Counted from the stretch's first letter, positions 1-8,563 are shown. The stretch: DNA of 64,000 nucleotides from Oscillatoria princeps RMCB-10 (GCA_019359235.1 JAHHHT010000009.1:124001-188000), one strand, 5' to 3'. Notes: a model not told the origin generated them from the letters alone. Numbers and translations: made by a program.

Positions 1-40
1 TGGTAAAGTTTGCATGGACAAGCACGCCAGAGGGCAAACC

Positions 41-400
41 ATGAAGATAAGAAATATGTTGCTGGGTGCGGGAATAGCACTGTTTGTTTCCAATCTGCCT
101 TTTCCCGCTTTTGCCCAAAATGCAATCAAAGTCGGGGGCAAAGACATCCCTGTCATCAAGGAACTGCCCATTTTTATCATGCGCAATGCCGTAGGGATGC
201 CTGCCATCAGTTACACCGAGAAGAGTGCTGACAGACGCTACCGGCTGGTCGAAATCCTGCCGACCCTGACCCAAGAGGTGCAAGTCTCACAACCTCCCGC
301 ACCAAGATCTCTGTACAGGATGGCAAGAGTGTACGACAAGAAAGAAAGAAAGACGATGACAGTGGCTTTGCCTATTCAGTTTCAATCGATGGGCAGGTAA
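41..400 (+). CDS. Small secreted protein of unknown function
   Basis: A 119-residue protein whose first ~26 residues (MKIRNMLLGAGIALFVSN, then a PAFAQ cleavage-like site) form a classical Sec signal peptide, so the product is probably periplasmic or exported. An in-frame ATG 27 bases upstream is open too, but the signal peptide starts cleanly at the second ATG, which I prefer. The mature part is short, has no cysteine and is rich in basic residues near the end. I recognise no family. It is the only plus-strand gene here and ends 160 bases before the converging TVP38 gene. Function unknown. Confidence 0.55.
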   Translation: MKIRNMLLGAGIALFVSNLPFPAFAQNAIKVGGKDIPVIKELPIFIMRNAVGMPAISYTEKSADRRYRLVEILPTLTQEVQVSQPPAPRSLYRMARVYDKKERKTMTVALPIQFQSMGR

Positions 401-559
401 GACTGTCAGGGGCGTAGCTGACAGGGGGAGTAATTTGCCGGTCGGGCATCCGCCCAGGAACAGCCAGTCACAGGGCATCCGACCGAAATGTCAGCGCAAT
501 AAAGGATAAACTAGATCAGGGATGCTTGCCTAAACGCCCGCCCTCACTGCGCTGCGCTT

Positions 560-1336
560 CTATTCCTCATACTGACGGCGGCGTCGAAAATAATGAGTGA
601 TTAAAGGGAAGCGGTATGCTGGTTTTCGCCGGGGAGCAAAGCGCTCCCTGCGAGCCAAAACCGGCAGAAAGCAGAGCAGTGCGAGAAAACCGAGTGCCAT
701 AAAAAAAGGGAGGCGGTCGCCTCCCTGGAGCGCAGACAAGCCGGTGACGCCCAGCCAGGTATAGGCCAGAGTCCCGGGAATGATGCCAAAGAAGGTGCCG
801 GCGGAATAAGTCACCCAGCTAACCGGCGTCAAACCAAACAGAAAATTCACCACATTGAACGGGGAGATGGGAGCCAGACGGATGGCCACCACGAAAGCCA
901 GGGGATTGCCGGCGACTGCCTGCTTGAGCCGGCGCAACGCTTTGTGATGTCCAAACCGGCGCTCAGCCCAGTCGTGCAGGAGACAGCGAGCCACCCAAAA
1001 GGCACCCATTGCCCCCAGGGTTGCCCCCACCACTGACCAAAAGGTGCCCCAAAACAAACCAAAGACGGCACCGCCGGCAATCGGGAAAACCACGCCGGGC
1101 AAGCCCAGCACGGTGGCCAGAGCGAAGGCCAGCACAAACAGGCAAACGGCCCAGTTGCCCCATCTTTCCAAATGCGCAACTAAAAAAGTGTGGTCAAGTA
1201 AAACTTTCAGTGGCCCAAAAAAGCAGAGCAGCAGGCAGCTCAGCAGCGCCACCGCCAGCCAAAATCGCGGACTTTTTATAAGGGCGGCTAGCGACGAACG
1301 CTGCCGCAACGATCTTAAAAATGGTGCCTCTTTCAT
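560..1336 (-). CDS. TVP38/TMEM64 (DedA-like, SNARE-associated) membrane protein, copy 1
   Basis: 258 residues with about six hydrophobic segments. The central glycine-rich stretch (LPGVVFPIAGGAVFGLFWG, then GATLGAMGAFWVAR) and the later RLAPISPFNVVNFLFGLT segment are hallmarks of the TVP38/TMEM64 branch of the DedA superfamily, whose members sit in the inner membrane and are implicated in lipid or ion handling. It overlaps the upstream gene by four bases (ATGA at 1333-1336), so the two are translationally coupled. Bacterial TVP38 proteins recur beside arsenosugar genes, and arsS and arsM lie just upstream on the same strand. That suggests, but does not prove, a role in arsenic handling or export. 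Confidence 0.85.
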   Translation of the reverse strand: MKEAPFLRSLRQRSSLAALIKSPRFWLAVALLSCLLLCFFGPLKVLLDHTFLVAHLERWGNWAVCLFVLAFALATVLGLPGVVFPIAGGAVFGLFWGTFWSVVGATLGAMGAFWVARCLLHDWAERRFGHHKALRRLKQAVAGNPLAFVVAIRLAPISPFNVVNFLFGLTPVSWVTYSAGTFFGIIPGTLAYTWLGVTGLSALQGGDRLPFFMALGFLALLCFLPVLARRERFAPRRKPAYRFPLITHYFRRRRQYEE

Positions 1337-2031
1337 GACTCAATTTTGCTATCTAAAGCTGTTTTAGCAAGGCGCGTCACGTAAACCGTCACGAGCACTG
1401 TGGCAATTAACCCAACTGTCCGCAGCACCCACTGGAGGGTGGTGGGCTGTTGCTGGGTTCCCAAGGTGGCTATATCCTTACCCAAGGAACCAAAGTAAAC
1501 GTACATGACCGTTCCCGGCATCATGCCAATCCAAGAGGCAAAAAAATAGTCTCTCAACGAGACTTGCGTGACTCCAAAGGCATAGTTTAACAGATTAAAT
1601 GGAAAAATGGGAGACAGTCGGGTTAAGCCAACAATTTTCCATCCCTCTCGGGCGACGGCGGCATCAATTGCCTTGAATTTCTCATTCCCCGCTATCCGCT
1701 TCTCAACCCAGCTCCGCGCCAGATAGCGCCCGACGAGGAAAGCCGCTGTAGCTCCCAAAGTGGAGGCAATCGAGACGCAAACGGAACCCCAAACCACCCC
1801 AAACAGAGCGCCGGCACCCAGCGTCAGGACAGACCCGGGCAGAAACAGCACTGTAGCCAGAATGTAGATGAGGATGAAGGCTGCAAATCCTGCTGCGCCC
1901 AGACTTTCAGTCCAGGAGAGGGCACTTTTCAAGAGTCCCTGGATGTTGAAATATTGCGCCGCAACAGCTAGAGCAACGACTAGCAAAATCCCAGCCATTA
2001 CTTTGATTTTGGCGGACAGTCCGTCTTTCAC
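1333..2031 (-). CDS. TVP38/TMEM64 membrane protein, copy 2
   Basis: 232 residues and a paralogue of the next gene downstream: it shares the LPGSVLTLGAGALFGVVWGS segment, GATAAFLVGRYLA, and RLSPIFPFNLLNYAFGVT. An N-terminal hydrophobic segment (about residues 8-27) is followed by four to five more membrane spans. Paired, divergent TVP38 copies may act as a hetero-oligomer or have split substrate preference; this is inference. Its ATG lies about 310 bases downstream of the end of arsS, with a dispersed palindrome between them, so co-transcription with arsS is uncertain. The 4-base overlap with copy 1 makes coupling of the two TVP38 genes likely. Confidence 0.85.
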   Translation of the reverse strand: MKDGLSAKIKVMAGILLVVALAVAAQYFNIQGLLKSALSWTESLGAAGFAAFILIYILATVLFLPGSVLTLGAGALFGVVWGSVCVSIASTLGATAAFLVGRYLARSWVEKRIAGNEKFKAIDAAVAREGWKIVGLTRLSPIFPFNLLNYAFGVTQVSLRDYFFASWIGMMPGTVMYVYFGSLGKDIATLGTQQQPTTLQWVLRTVGLIATVLVTVYVTRLAKTALDSKIES

Positions 2032-2341
2032 TGGGTTCTCCCTTTTTAGTTTAGTATAGCCTTTCTAAAAAATTTGCGCCCCTCTCTCTTTTCTTTTATT
2101 GGCACTCAAAGAAAGCTGGAAGCCGCTGGCGCGTCTGTGGCGTCTTGGCGGTTTATTAAAAACCCAAGGTTCACCGTTCAATTATAACCGCTACAGCAGA
2201 TATAACTGATGAGTGAGAACCTCTCCCTTTTCTTTCCTTGGCGCTCTTGGCGTCTTGGCGGTTTATTTAAGAACTAATGTTCACAAATCAAATAGAACCG
2301 CTATAGTAGGGTGCGTTCCCCCCTGGAACGCACCCTGCGCG
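2032..2341. repeat. Intergenic region with dispersed repeats and a 12-bp-stem palindrome
   Basis: No gene. It holds two diverged copies of a pyrimidine-rich unit containing GGCGTCTTGGCGGTTTAT (about 2135-2157 and 2248-2268), each followed by a segment containing AACCGCTA. The same unit recurs at about 56080-56150. At 2308-2336 AGGGTGCGTTCC and GGAACGCACCCT form a 12-bp stem just downstream of arsS. It lacks a clear T-tract on either side, so I call it a dispersed palindrome that might attenuate transcription rather than a proven terminator. Confidence 0.6.
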
Positions 2342-3343
2342 TCAAACTAACGCGCCACCGCAGCCCGAACCGCACCCAGCGGCGCAACCGTAGCAATAGG
2401 GGGCAGTCTTGACTTCCTCAATTAAGTCTAAGCTGCCGGCAGCCAGCAGCTTGGCCACAGTTAGAGTTTCGCCTTGGGGCGTTCTTGCCGGCAGATTTTC
2501 CATCTGGTTGAAGTCGCAATCGTATACATTCCCCACACAGTCTATCGAAAGTTGATCGCGGCACATTAAACGCTCAACCGTAGCGGAATTGAAACTCCCC
2601 TCCAAAAAACGCAAGTAAGGCTTGAGCAGTTTCTTGTGTTCCAGATGGAACTTCGTGCGCCCCACCGGCAGATTAGTAATCGTGAGCAGCTGGTTAAAGA
2701 CGATGCCGAAATGTTCTTGCAAGAACACTTTGTAATCGCGCTCTAGCTTGCCCTGCTCGGGGGGCAGAGAAAATTTCTCTGTGCTGGGTATCTGGGCATT
2801 ATACACCAAATCGAGAATTAAATTCTCCTCGCGCCCGTAACCCAGCTGGTTCAGCCACTGAATGGCCCGAATCGAACTGTCATAGACACCGTCACCCCGC
2901 ATTTTATCCACATTATCTGGCAGGTAGCAGGGAAGAGAAGCAACAATTCTCAGCTGGTGTTGCTGGCAGTATTGTGGGATATCCTCAAACCCAGGCTCGA
3001 AATAAATCGTCAAGTTAGAGCGGATAATGACCTGCTTGCCGGCAGCCCGTGCGGCTTCTGCCAGGGGCTTAAAGCCATAGAGCATTTCTGGCGCACCGCC
3101 GGTGAGATCCACCGTTTGAATTTGGGGGAAACGCTGAATCAGCTGAATTAGCTGGGCGAAGACTTCTGGGGAAAGTTCCTCAGTCCGCTTGGGGCCGGCT
3201 TCCACGTGGCAGTGAGTGCAGGCGAGATTGCAGCGCTTGCCCAGATTGATTTGCAAAACGCTGATTTGGCGCTTCGTTAAAGGGGTGCCAATCTTGTCTT
3301 GAAACGGTGTGAGAGCGGTATAAATGGGTTTTGCCTGAACCAT
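2342..3343 (-). CDS. arsS: Arsenosugar biosynthesis radical SAM protein ArsS
   Basis: 333 residues from the ATG at 3343. The open frame extends 58 codons further upstream, but that part reads through a dispersed palindromic repeat and is not conserved-looking. The radical SAM cluster motif CxxxCxxC is at C38, C42, C45 (CNLACTHC), followed by the DLTGGAPE motif. The C-terminal region has a cysteine-rich end (YCYGCAAGCGSGCG) typical of the ArsS/DUF3641 family. ArsS transfers the 5'-deoxyadenosyl group of SAM to a methylated arsenical to make the arsenosugar precursor. arsM, which supplies methylated arsenic, lies upstream on the same strand with one small membrane protein gene between them, as in known cyanobacterial arsenosugar loci. 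Confidence 0.9.
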   Translation of the reverse strand: MVQAKPIYTALTPFQDKIGTPLTKRQISVLQINLGKRCNLACTHCHVEAGPKRTEELSPEVFAQLIQLIQRFPQIQTVDLTGGAPEMLYGFKPLAEAARAAGKQVIIRSNLTIYFEPGFEDIPQYCQQHQLRIVASLPCYLPDNVDKMRGDGVYDSSIRAIQWLNQLGYGREENLILDLVYNAQIPSTEKFSLPPEQGKLERDYKVFLQEHFGIVFNQLLTITNLPVGRTKFHLEHKKLLKPYLRFLEGSFNSATVERLMCRDQLSIDCVGNVYDCDFNQMENLPARTPQGETLTVAKLLAAGSLDLIEEVKTAPYCYGCAAGCGSGCGGALV

Positions 3344-3442
3344 TTTTGTGGGTTTTGATTTTCTTCCTGATTGTCCCACAATTTTACTGCCAATGTCCGC
3401 TCTGAGGGGCGAATGTGGGTCACGTATTCTTTTGAAGCCGTA

Positions 3443-3540
3443 AGAAGCCGGGTTTCTTTGCGCTAGCGAGCGTAGAAACCCGGTTTCTTTGAGAAACCGG
3501 GTTTCTGGCCCCGGCAACCATCCACATAAACCCGGTTTCT
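3443..3540. repeat. Cluster of AAACCCGGTTTCT palindromic repeats
   Basis: Four units of the 15-bp palindrome AGAAACCCGGTTTCT or one-base variants lie at 3443-3457, 3474-3488, 3492-3506 and 3528-3540, between the arsS start and the small membrane protein. The same family recurs at 18106-18137, 20596-20629 and 46178-46210. It is an interspersed REP-like repeat that can fold into hairpins between paired units. Confidence 0.8.
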
Positions 3541-3558
3541 GGTATTAGCGCTAGCTGG

Positions 3559-4008
3559 CTACTTCCCAAAGGTAGCTTTAACCGAGGGCCGCAGCAGGTA
3601 ATAGATACTAACTGCGGCAAGAAGAAGGCTTATAAAGCCGAACTTAGCGCCTAAAATAACCTCAATTATTGAGATAATAATGGTAAGAACTTGGCTGACT
3701 AGCGCACCCGTCCAAGCCGAATGCTTGAGCTGCCACAGTTGCCAACAAAACACCAGAGCGGCTATCGCGAGAGCTAAGGATAAAACCCCAATTCCTATCC
3801 CCAAACTGCCGGCTAGTGCCTCTCCTGAAACTGTGCGGTCGGGGGCGGCGACGTTCGCTAACCCGACGATGGCAAAGCCGGCAAGAAGGAGGTAGATACC
3901 GGTAATGCCTTGCAAGCCGGTAAGTACATTAACACCTGATGGACGCTGACGCTCGCTCACAAATTCTCTCCTGTTTTGCTGTGTTTGGGGTAAGGAGGGG
4001 CGGGGCAA
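3559..4008 (-). CDS. Small four-helix membrane protein of unknown function
   Basis: 149 residues: a short polar N-terminus with an RPSGVNVLTGLQG motif, then four hydrophobic segments at about residues 28-52, 68-92, 102-122 and 123-140. The RPxGV-plus-four-helix layout resembles a broad group of uncharacterised small prokaryotic membrane proteins; I cannot assign a named function. It lies between arsM and arsS on the same strand, so it may be part of the arsenosugar transcription unit, with a possible transport or accessory role inferred from position only. The start at 4008 is the first ATG; an alternative near residue 21 (a GTG at the SGVNV position) would remove the polar leader. Confidence 0.65.
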   Translation of the reverse strand: MPRPSLPQTQQNRREFVSERQRPSGVNVLTGLQGITGIYLLLAGFAIVGLANVAAPDRTVSGEALAGSLGIGIGVLSLALAIAALVFCWQLWQLKHSAWTGALVSQVLTIIISIIEVILGAKFGFISLLLAAVSIYYLLRPSVKATFGK

Positions 4009-4127
4009 GTCAAGATCGTCTGTTTCCGGCAGAACTTCCCGGCTTGCCCCACCCCTAGAAAGATGCTATACCAAGTTGAGATAGATAGTATTTTTCTCTG
4101 AATGAAAAGGCTTTACTGCCGTTTTTC

Positions 4128-4153
4128 AATCCAAAATCCAAAATCCAAAATCC
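4128..4153. repeat. Heptanucleotide tandem repeat (CCAAAAT)n
   Basis: Three and a half copies of CCAAAAT lie just downstream of the arsM stop codon. This is the classic cyanobacterial short tandemly repeated repetitive (STRR) type, and one of several heptamer tracts in this window. Confidence 0.8.
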
Positions 4154-4177
4154 GGGCATTGGTATGGCCCGCAGCTC

Positions 4178-5419
4178 TCAGCAACAGCTGTCTGAACTGC
4201 AGCAGGAGGCACCTTCATTGCTAACCGTCTCCCGGTAGTCTAGCCCTTTGGTTTCTCGCGGGTGCCTCGTGCCGGTGCCCTCGCAGTCAAACGCTTGAGC
4301 TTCCTCTAGGGGAATGTTTTGATAGGGTTCCACCGGCAGGATATCGCGGTGATAGGGGCCATTGGGGTCAGTTAAGATATTGTAGGTCTTGTCACAGACG
4401 GCCATGCGCTCGCCCCGCCGGTAAATATGCCCATCATCATCGAGCACCTCTTTCCAGGGTCCTTTGTAGATTGCGGCTTGGTTGCGCTCCCAGCAGGGGC
4501 CATCTTTTCCTTTGTAGGCGCGGACGGTGAGGGAGCGAAATTCAATGCCATCAATGACTTGCCAGGGTTCTACTTGCCGGCTGAGAATTTCGATGCCGTA
4601 GAAACCCGATTCCTCGAACATTTCCAAGAAGGTGTCTTCCCGGAATGCGCCGGCAATGCAGCCACTCCACAGGTGCGGGCTGTTGAGGATTGCCGGTGTG
4701 GGGTCTTCGTCACAAACGATATCAGAAATCACAGCTCGCCCGCCGCGCTTGAGGGCGCGGTAAATTTCTCGGAACAGCTGCTGCTTGTCTTGGGGGCGAA
4801 CCAGATTCAGCACGCAATTGGAAACGACGACATCAGCGCTGTCGCTGGGGATTAGGGGCTGAGAGCGCCGCAAGCGCTCGCACTCAGCTTCAAATGCCGC
4901 CACCTGTTCAATGGAGGTAATCGGGTGTTCGTCCAGCCACTGCTGAGCCAGCTCTAAATCCAGGGTGAGGTCTTGAATTTTAGCCTTGACAAAACGCACA
5001 TTATCGTATCCAATTTTGCTGGCGATTTCAGCTTGATACTTCTTTGCCAGCAACCGCATCTCGTCGTTGAAATCGACGCCTATAACTTTGCCATTTTTGC
5101 CGACTTTCTGGGCGAGGATGTAGCAAATTTTGCCGGCACCTGACCCCAAGTCCACTACGGTTTCGCCGGCATTTACATAGCGCGTCGGGTCGCCGCAGCC
5201 GTAATCTTTTTCGAGAATTTCTTGCGGCAAAATGTCCAGGTAGCGGGTGTCGTATCCGGCAGAGGGGCAGCAGAGGGCCGGTTCAACAGCTCGGGCACCG
5301 GCTTTGTAGCGTTCCAGAACCGCAGTTTCTACATCATAAGCAGCTTCTGCTGCCGGCAGCTCAGCGGTGGCGATTTCGGTCATAGGTATCGGGTCGAACA
5401 TCTTAAGTATTTTTACCAA
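4178..5419 (-). CDS. arsM: Arsenite S-adenosylmethionine methyltransferase, arsenosugar type
   Basis: 413 residues. The SAM-binding motif I (VVDLGSGAGK) is at about 88-97 and motif II-like GVDFNDEM at about 114-121. Three cysteines fit the conserved arsenic-binding set of ArsM enzymes: C75 (DYGCGDP), C202 (SNCVLNLV) and C254 (SGCIAGA). The protein ends in a cysteine-rich tail (CCSSDSCC), as often seen in ArsM. The C-terminal ~120 residues match the longer, arsenosugar-associated form rather than the minimal detoxifying enzyme. It methylates arsenite with SAM, giving the methylated arsenical used by ArsS. The exact start among Met1, Met7 and Met13 is uncertain. It is the first gene of the minus-strand ars group; the 770-base gap upstream probably carries its promoter. 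Confidence 0.92.
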   Translation of the reverse strand: MVKILKMFDPIPMTEIATAELPAAEAAYDVETAVLERYKAGARAVEPALCCPSAGYDTRYLDILPQEILEKDYGCGDPTRYVNAGETVVDLGSGAGKICYILAQKVGKNGKVIGVDFNDEMRLLAKKYQAEIASKIGYDNVRFVKAKIQDLTLDLELAQQWLDEHPITSIEQVAAFEAECERLRRSQPLIPSDSADVVVSNCVLNLVRPQDKQQLFREIYRALKRGGRAVISDIVCDEDPTPAILNSPHLWSGCIAGAFREDTFLEMFEESGFYGIEILSRQVEPWQVIDGIEFRSLTVRAYKGKDGPCWERNQAAIYKGPWKEVLDDDGHIYRRGERMAVCDKTYNILTDPNGPYHRDILPVEPYQNIPLEEAQAFDCEGTGTRHPRETKGLDYRETVSNEGASCCSSDSCC

Positions 5420-6193
5420 TCTGTGAGCCTTCTTGAGATTTTTTACAGAAAAATTTCACGAAGTCTGGCAAGGCTGAGGGAAAGTCCAGGCCACACGAGC
5501 TTTCGCACGGTTGAGGGCGGCTCACAGCGCAGTATTTTATTTTAGCGGGTTCGTGCAGGATGCCGGTGCGGCTGGGCCAAGAGACGTGCGCCGCCCGCCA
5601 AACGGCACCGCGAGCGCGGGAAACTTGAAAGAGGGGAGAGGGGTCAGGTGACACGGTGGCGCGGGGTTAGGGGCGGAAGTGGGGTCAGGTTCAAGCGCCG
5701 GCATGCCGGCACAGAACCTGTTTTGGGGGAGCTAAGGAAAGAACTTTTCGCGCGAATGTCCAGCGTCCCGCACCGACGCTTTCAATCAGAGATAGGGGCA
5801 GGGTTAATTTCTCTCCCGGTTGCAGTTCTATTTCGCAGCTTAGCTCAAGTTTCTACCTACAAGTCTAAGCATCCAGATCCCCCCAAACCCCCCTTAAAAA
5901 GGGGGGCTTTGAGAATATCCCCCCCCCTTGTAGGGGCGGTGCCACCCACGGAGACCGCCCCGGCTAGGGGGGGATCTCGCCTGACTCACTGCTAAGTAGC
6001 AACTTGGGTTAGCTTAGCTGGATTAGTTCGCTTTTAATAAACCCATCCGCAGTTATTATACCCGGCAGGCACCGCTTTTGTAAATACCAGTTTACTCAGT
6101 CAATTTTTCTGCCTTTCTTATTTTTGCAGAGCCACCTGGAAATGTGGGAGCAACCGCAATGGGGGCCGGCGGTTGCCCGCCAAAGCCCTTGTC
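5420..6193. other. Long intergenic region upstream of arsM
   Basis: 774 bases with no gene I can support. It contains homopolymer-rich dispersed repeat DNA (about 5876-5975: CCCCCC tracts facing GGGGGG tracts around a TTAAAAA centre, then a GTAGGGGCGG segment). The open frames crossing it have biased, low-complexity composition. The arsM promoter, and an ArsR-type operator if one exists, should lie near 5420-5560, but I could not identify a convincing site. Confidence 0.5.
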
Positions 6194-6697
6194 TTAGCGC
6201 CAATTCACCAAATTGCCCCAAACGCTCGCCCCCACAATTCCAGTTTGGGGTCTGCCGGTGGACTTTTGAAAGTTCATGACGGCTGCTTTGGTTCTCCGCC
6301 CAAAAATCCCGTCGGCGATCAGATTAGCGTTCGGTCTGCTGTTCAATCTCTGCTGCAACTCTTTGACTTTTGGCCCCCTTGAGCCTTCCTTTAAAAACAC
6401 TCCGGGCCCCTCGGGCCAGAATAAATATTCGTCTATCAGGACAGCCTGCCAAGTTTCTGCCCCCACCACCCCATTGGCGGTGAGTTTTTTATCCCGCTGC
6501 AATTTGAGGACGGCTGCTTTGGTTTGCGGCCCAAAAATGCCGTTGAGCGCACCTGGAGCGTATCCTGCATAATCCAGCAACACCTGCAGTTCTGTGACTT
6601 CTGGCCCTTGCGATCCTTCCCTGAGGATAATTGCTGCGGATTCCCCTCTAGCTGCTGCAAAAGTTACAACAATCGCAGCTAAAACTTGTTCATACAT
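6194..6697 (-). CDS. Secreted protein with two peptidoglycan-binding (PG_binding_1) domains
   Basis: 167 residues. The first ~22 residues (MYEQVLAAIVVTFAAARGES) form a short signal-peptide-like segment. Two PG_binding_1 repeats follow at about residues 26-87 and 101-164. Each has the family signature: LREGSQGPEVTELQ then GIFGPQTKAAVLKLQ, and LKEGSRGPKVKELQ then GIFGRRTKAAVMNFQ, each ending in the Gly-Val/Ile-Val-Gly turn before W. No catalytic domain is attached, so it is probably a periplasmic cell-wall-binding protein rather than an amidase. It is transcribed alone, with gaps of more than 100 bases on both sides. Confidence 0.85.
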   Translation of the reverse strand: MYEQVLAAIVVTFAAARGESAAIILREGSQGPEVTELQVLLDYAGYAPGALNGIFGPQTKAAVLKLQRDKKLTANGVVGAETWQAVLIDEYLFWPEGPGVFLKEGSRGPKVKELQQRLNSRPNANLIADGIFGRRTKAAVMNFQKSTGRPQTGIVGASVWGNLVNWR

Positions 6698-6819
6698 ATT
6701 TTTACAAATTCCTAATTTAGATGGGAAAAATTCACCTGATACGATAATGGCAAGGGGGCGAGCGATTGCAAAGCGTGCCGGCAGGGCTTAAGGCCGGCTG
6801 CAAACGGTGCGCTCGCCTT

Positions 6820-7755
6820 CTAACCGGCTGCCGGTGAAACCGAAGCCCTCACCTCCTTATCTATCCAGTCGATAATTTCTTGATTCACTTTTTCCGGACA
6901 CTCATCAAAAGCGCAGTGACCGGCATTCTCAATCTCCACCAGCCGCACATTGGGATTTAGCAGCTTTAATTGCCCAGCACCGGCAACCGGCACAACCATA
7001 TCTTCCCGCCCCCAAATCAACAGAATGGGCGTTCGCACGCAGGGTAACAAATCTTTCACAGTGGGGCTGTAATTATCGTCGCTTCTCGATTGAGACAGCC
7101 GGCAAAAAACTGCCAGAGCGCCTCTGTCTTGCGGCGGAGTGGCAAAAAGGGCGACTAATTCGTCATCCACCAACTCCGGACGAATGTAAATTTTTTGCAA
7201 CACGCGGCGCAGCAACCAAGGCTGGCGCACTATCTTAAAGAGTGGCAGCAGCAGCAGGGGATTTGCGAACATTCGCTCCACCGATCTCGCCCAAGCCGGC
7301 GGCTGTTTTGGCTGAGCGTCTGGCAGAGTCAGCAATGCCAAGCCGCACGCCATTTCCGGATGGTTCGCCACTGCAGTCAGCCCGATGAGCGCCCCCAGGG
7401 AGTGCCCAACCACCACAGCCGGTTTGCCAATGAAGGTGCGCCAAAAATCGTAAACTAAATCTGCCCAAAGCCAAACGCTGTATCGAGCTGGTGCTTTTTC
7501 GGAAGCGCCAAAGCCCAAAAAATCAAGGGCGTAGATGTGGTGCCCCTCGCCCAAGGACTTCAAGTTCGAGCGCCACTGTCCGAGGGCTGAGCCAAAACCG
7601 TGCAAGCAGATTACCGGCAATCCGGTTTGTTTGCCGGTGCTGTCAAGAGCCGGTCGGATGTAGGTGTAGCGAATTTGCCAGCCGCGCCAGACCCAATCTC
7701 GCTGAGAGCCAAGCTGGGCGAGCCGGGCTGTAATTAAGGATTGCGTTCCCATCAT
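6820..7755 (-). CDS. Alpha/beta-fold hydrolase
   Basis: 311 residues. The nucleophile elbow VVGHSLGAL lies near residue 117, an oxyanion-type HGFGSALGQW motif is near residue 51, a WGREDMVVP segment carries the candidate acid Asp, and NAGHCAFDE carries the catalytic His. This is the common cyanobacterial alpha/beta hydrolase group related to haloalkane dehalogenase/epoxide hydrolase-like and menaquinone-pathway-like enzymes. The substrate cannot be read from the sequence. No signal peptide, so cytoplasmic. It stands alone between two intergenic gaps. Confidence 0.85.
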   Translation of the reverse strand: MMGTQSLITARLAQLGSQRDWVWRGWQIRYTYIRPALDSTGKQTGLPVICLHGFGSALGQWRSNLKSLGEGHHIYALDFLGFGASEKAPARYSVWLWADLVYDFWRTFIGKPAVVVGHSLGALIGLTAVANHPEMACGLALLTLPDAQPKQPPAWARSVERMFANPLLLLPLFKIVRQPWLLRRVLQKIYIRPELVDDELVALFATPPQDRGALAVFCRLSQSRSDDNYSPTVKDLLPCVRTPILLIWGREDMVVPVAGAGQLKLLNPNVRLVEIENAGHCAFDECPEKVNQEIIDWIDKEVRASVSPAAG

Positions 7756-8109
7756 ATGCCAATGTGCTTTCTAGTTCCAGATTAACAAAAAACCGGCTTT
7801 GTTGAGAAACCTCTTTCCCTGTAGCGCTCCCCTTGGGGAGCGCACCAAAGCTGTGCTGGAAGCGCGAATATTAAGATGTATTTAAAATGATATAATCTTT
7901 TACGTTTTTAATAGGCTTCTTGTAGAGAGGAGGCAGTCACGATGAACTGCGCACATCGGCACCCATGAAAATTGTCCCTAGGGCGGGGCGAGCACGGGGG
8001 CATCGCCCCTACAAGACTATTTTCAAGTCAGAGCCTCCAGATGGGCGTTCCCAGGCGGAGCCTGGGAACGAGGGAAAACTGACTGTCTGTTGCTATAAAA
8101 AGGAGAGAT
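7756..8109. repeat. Intergenic region with two dispersed repeats
   Basis: No gene. The block at about 7927-8010 (from GAGGAGGCAGTC through TGAAAATTGTCCC to the GGGGCATCGCCCC end) has an inverted, diverged copy at 55910-55985. At 8046-8070 a palindrome reading CGTTCCCAGGC, GGAG, CCTGGGAACG recurs at 26349-26373 and 55696-55720. Another short palindrome (GCGCTCCCCTTGGGGAGCGC) is at 7822-7841. Confidence 0.7.
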
Positions 8110-8556
8110 TTACGCTTCGGTGCGAGAGCGCAGGATTTCCCTGACTTCCATTAAAATCTGACCCAGCCTATTTTTGCCGCTGCCATCAGCGCCGCAGCCC
8201 CAGTAGTAATCGACGGGGGAGTTCTCGACAATTTCTTCGCTGCCGGTGGAGAGCAGCACCTCGCGGATGTCGGCATGGGTTTCAAATTTGCGCAGCACGC
8301 CGCGCCGCATGATGTCGTCTTTTACTCGCTCCCAGTCCGGACGCAGGGGGCGCTTGCGGTCGCGCCCCATTTTGGCAGCATCCTTGGGCGTTTTTGCCTG
8401 CTGGATTTGCTCAGCGTGGGGCGTGCCGGCAAATTTTTGCGCTTGAAAGTAATGCTCGCTGGTTGGCCAGTAGGCTCCATCCAGCTCAAAGCCGTGGGGC
8501 GAAAAGTTGGAGAAGCCGCCGTATTTGTCGCGGGTGCCGTAAAAGTAAACAGTCAT
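8110..8556 (-). CDS. NADAR family (YbiA-like) N-glycosidase
   Basis: 148 residues covering a whole NADAR domain: an N-terminal FYGTRDKYGGFSNFSPHGF motif, WPTSEHYFQAQKF, the central MGRDRKRPLRPDWERVKDDIM, and a C-terminal YYWGCGADGSGKNRLG motif. The family length is about 150-180, so this is a minimal, complete protein. E. coli YbiA and plant RIBR hydrolyse N-glycosidic bonds of damaged riboflavin-pathway intermediates; other NADAR proteins remove ADP-ribose from nucleobases in phage conflict. Only seven bases separate its start from the stop of the upstream DUF4139 gene, so they probably form one operon. Confidence 0.9.
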   Translation of the reverse strand: MTVYFYGTRDKYGGFSNFSPHGFELDGAYWPTSEHYFQAQKFAGTPHAEQIQQAKTPKDAAKMGRDRKRPLRPDWERVKDDIMRRGVLRKFETHADIREVLLSTGSEEIVENSPVDYYWGCGADGSGKNRLGQILMEVREILRSRTEA

Positions 8557-8563
8557 CTCGTCC

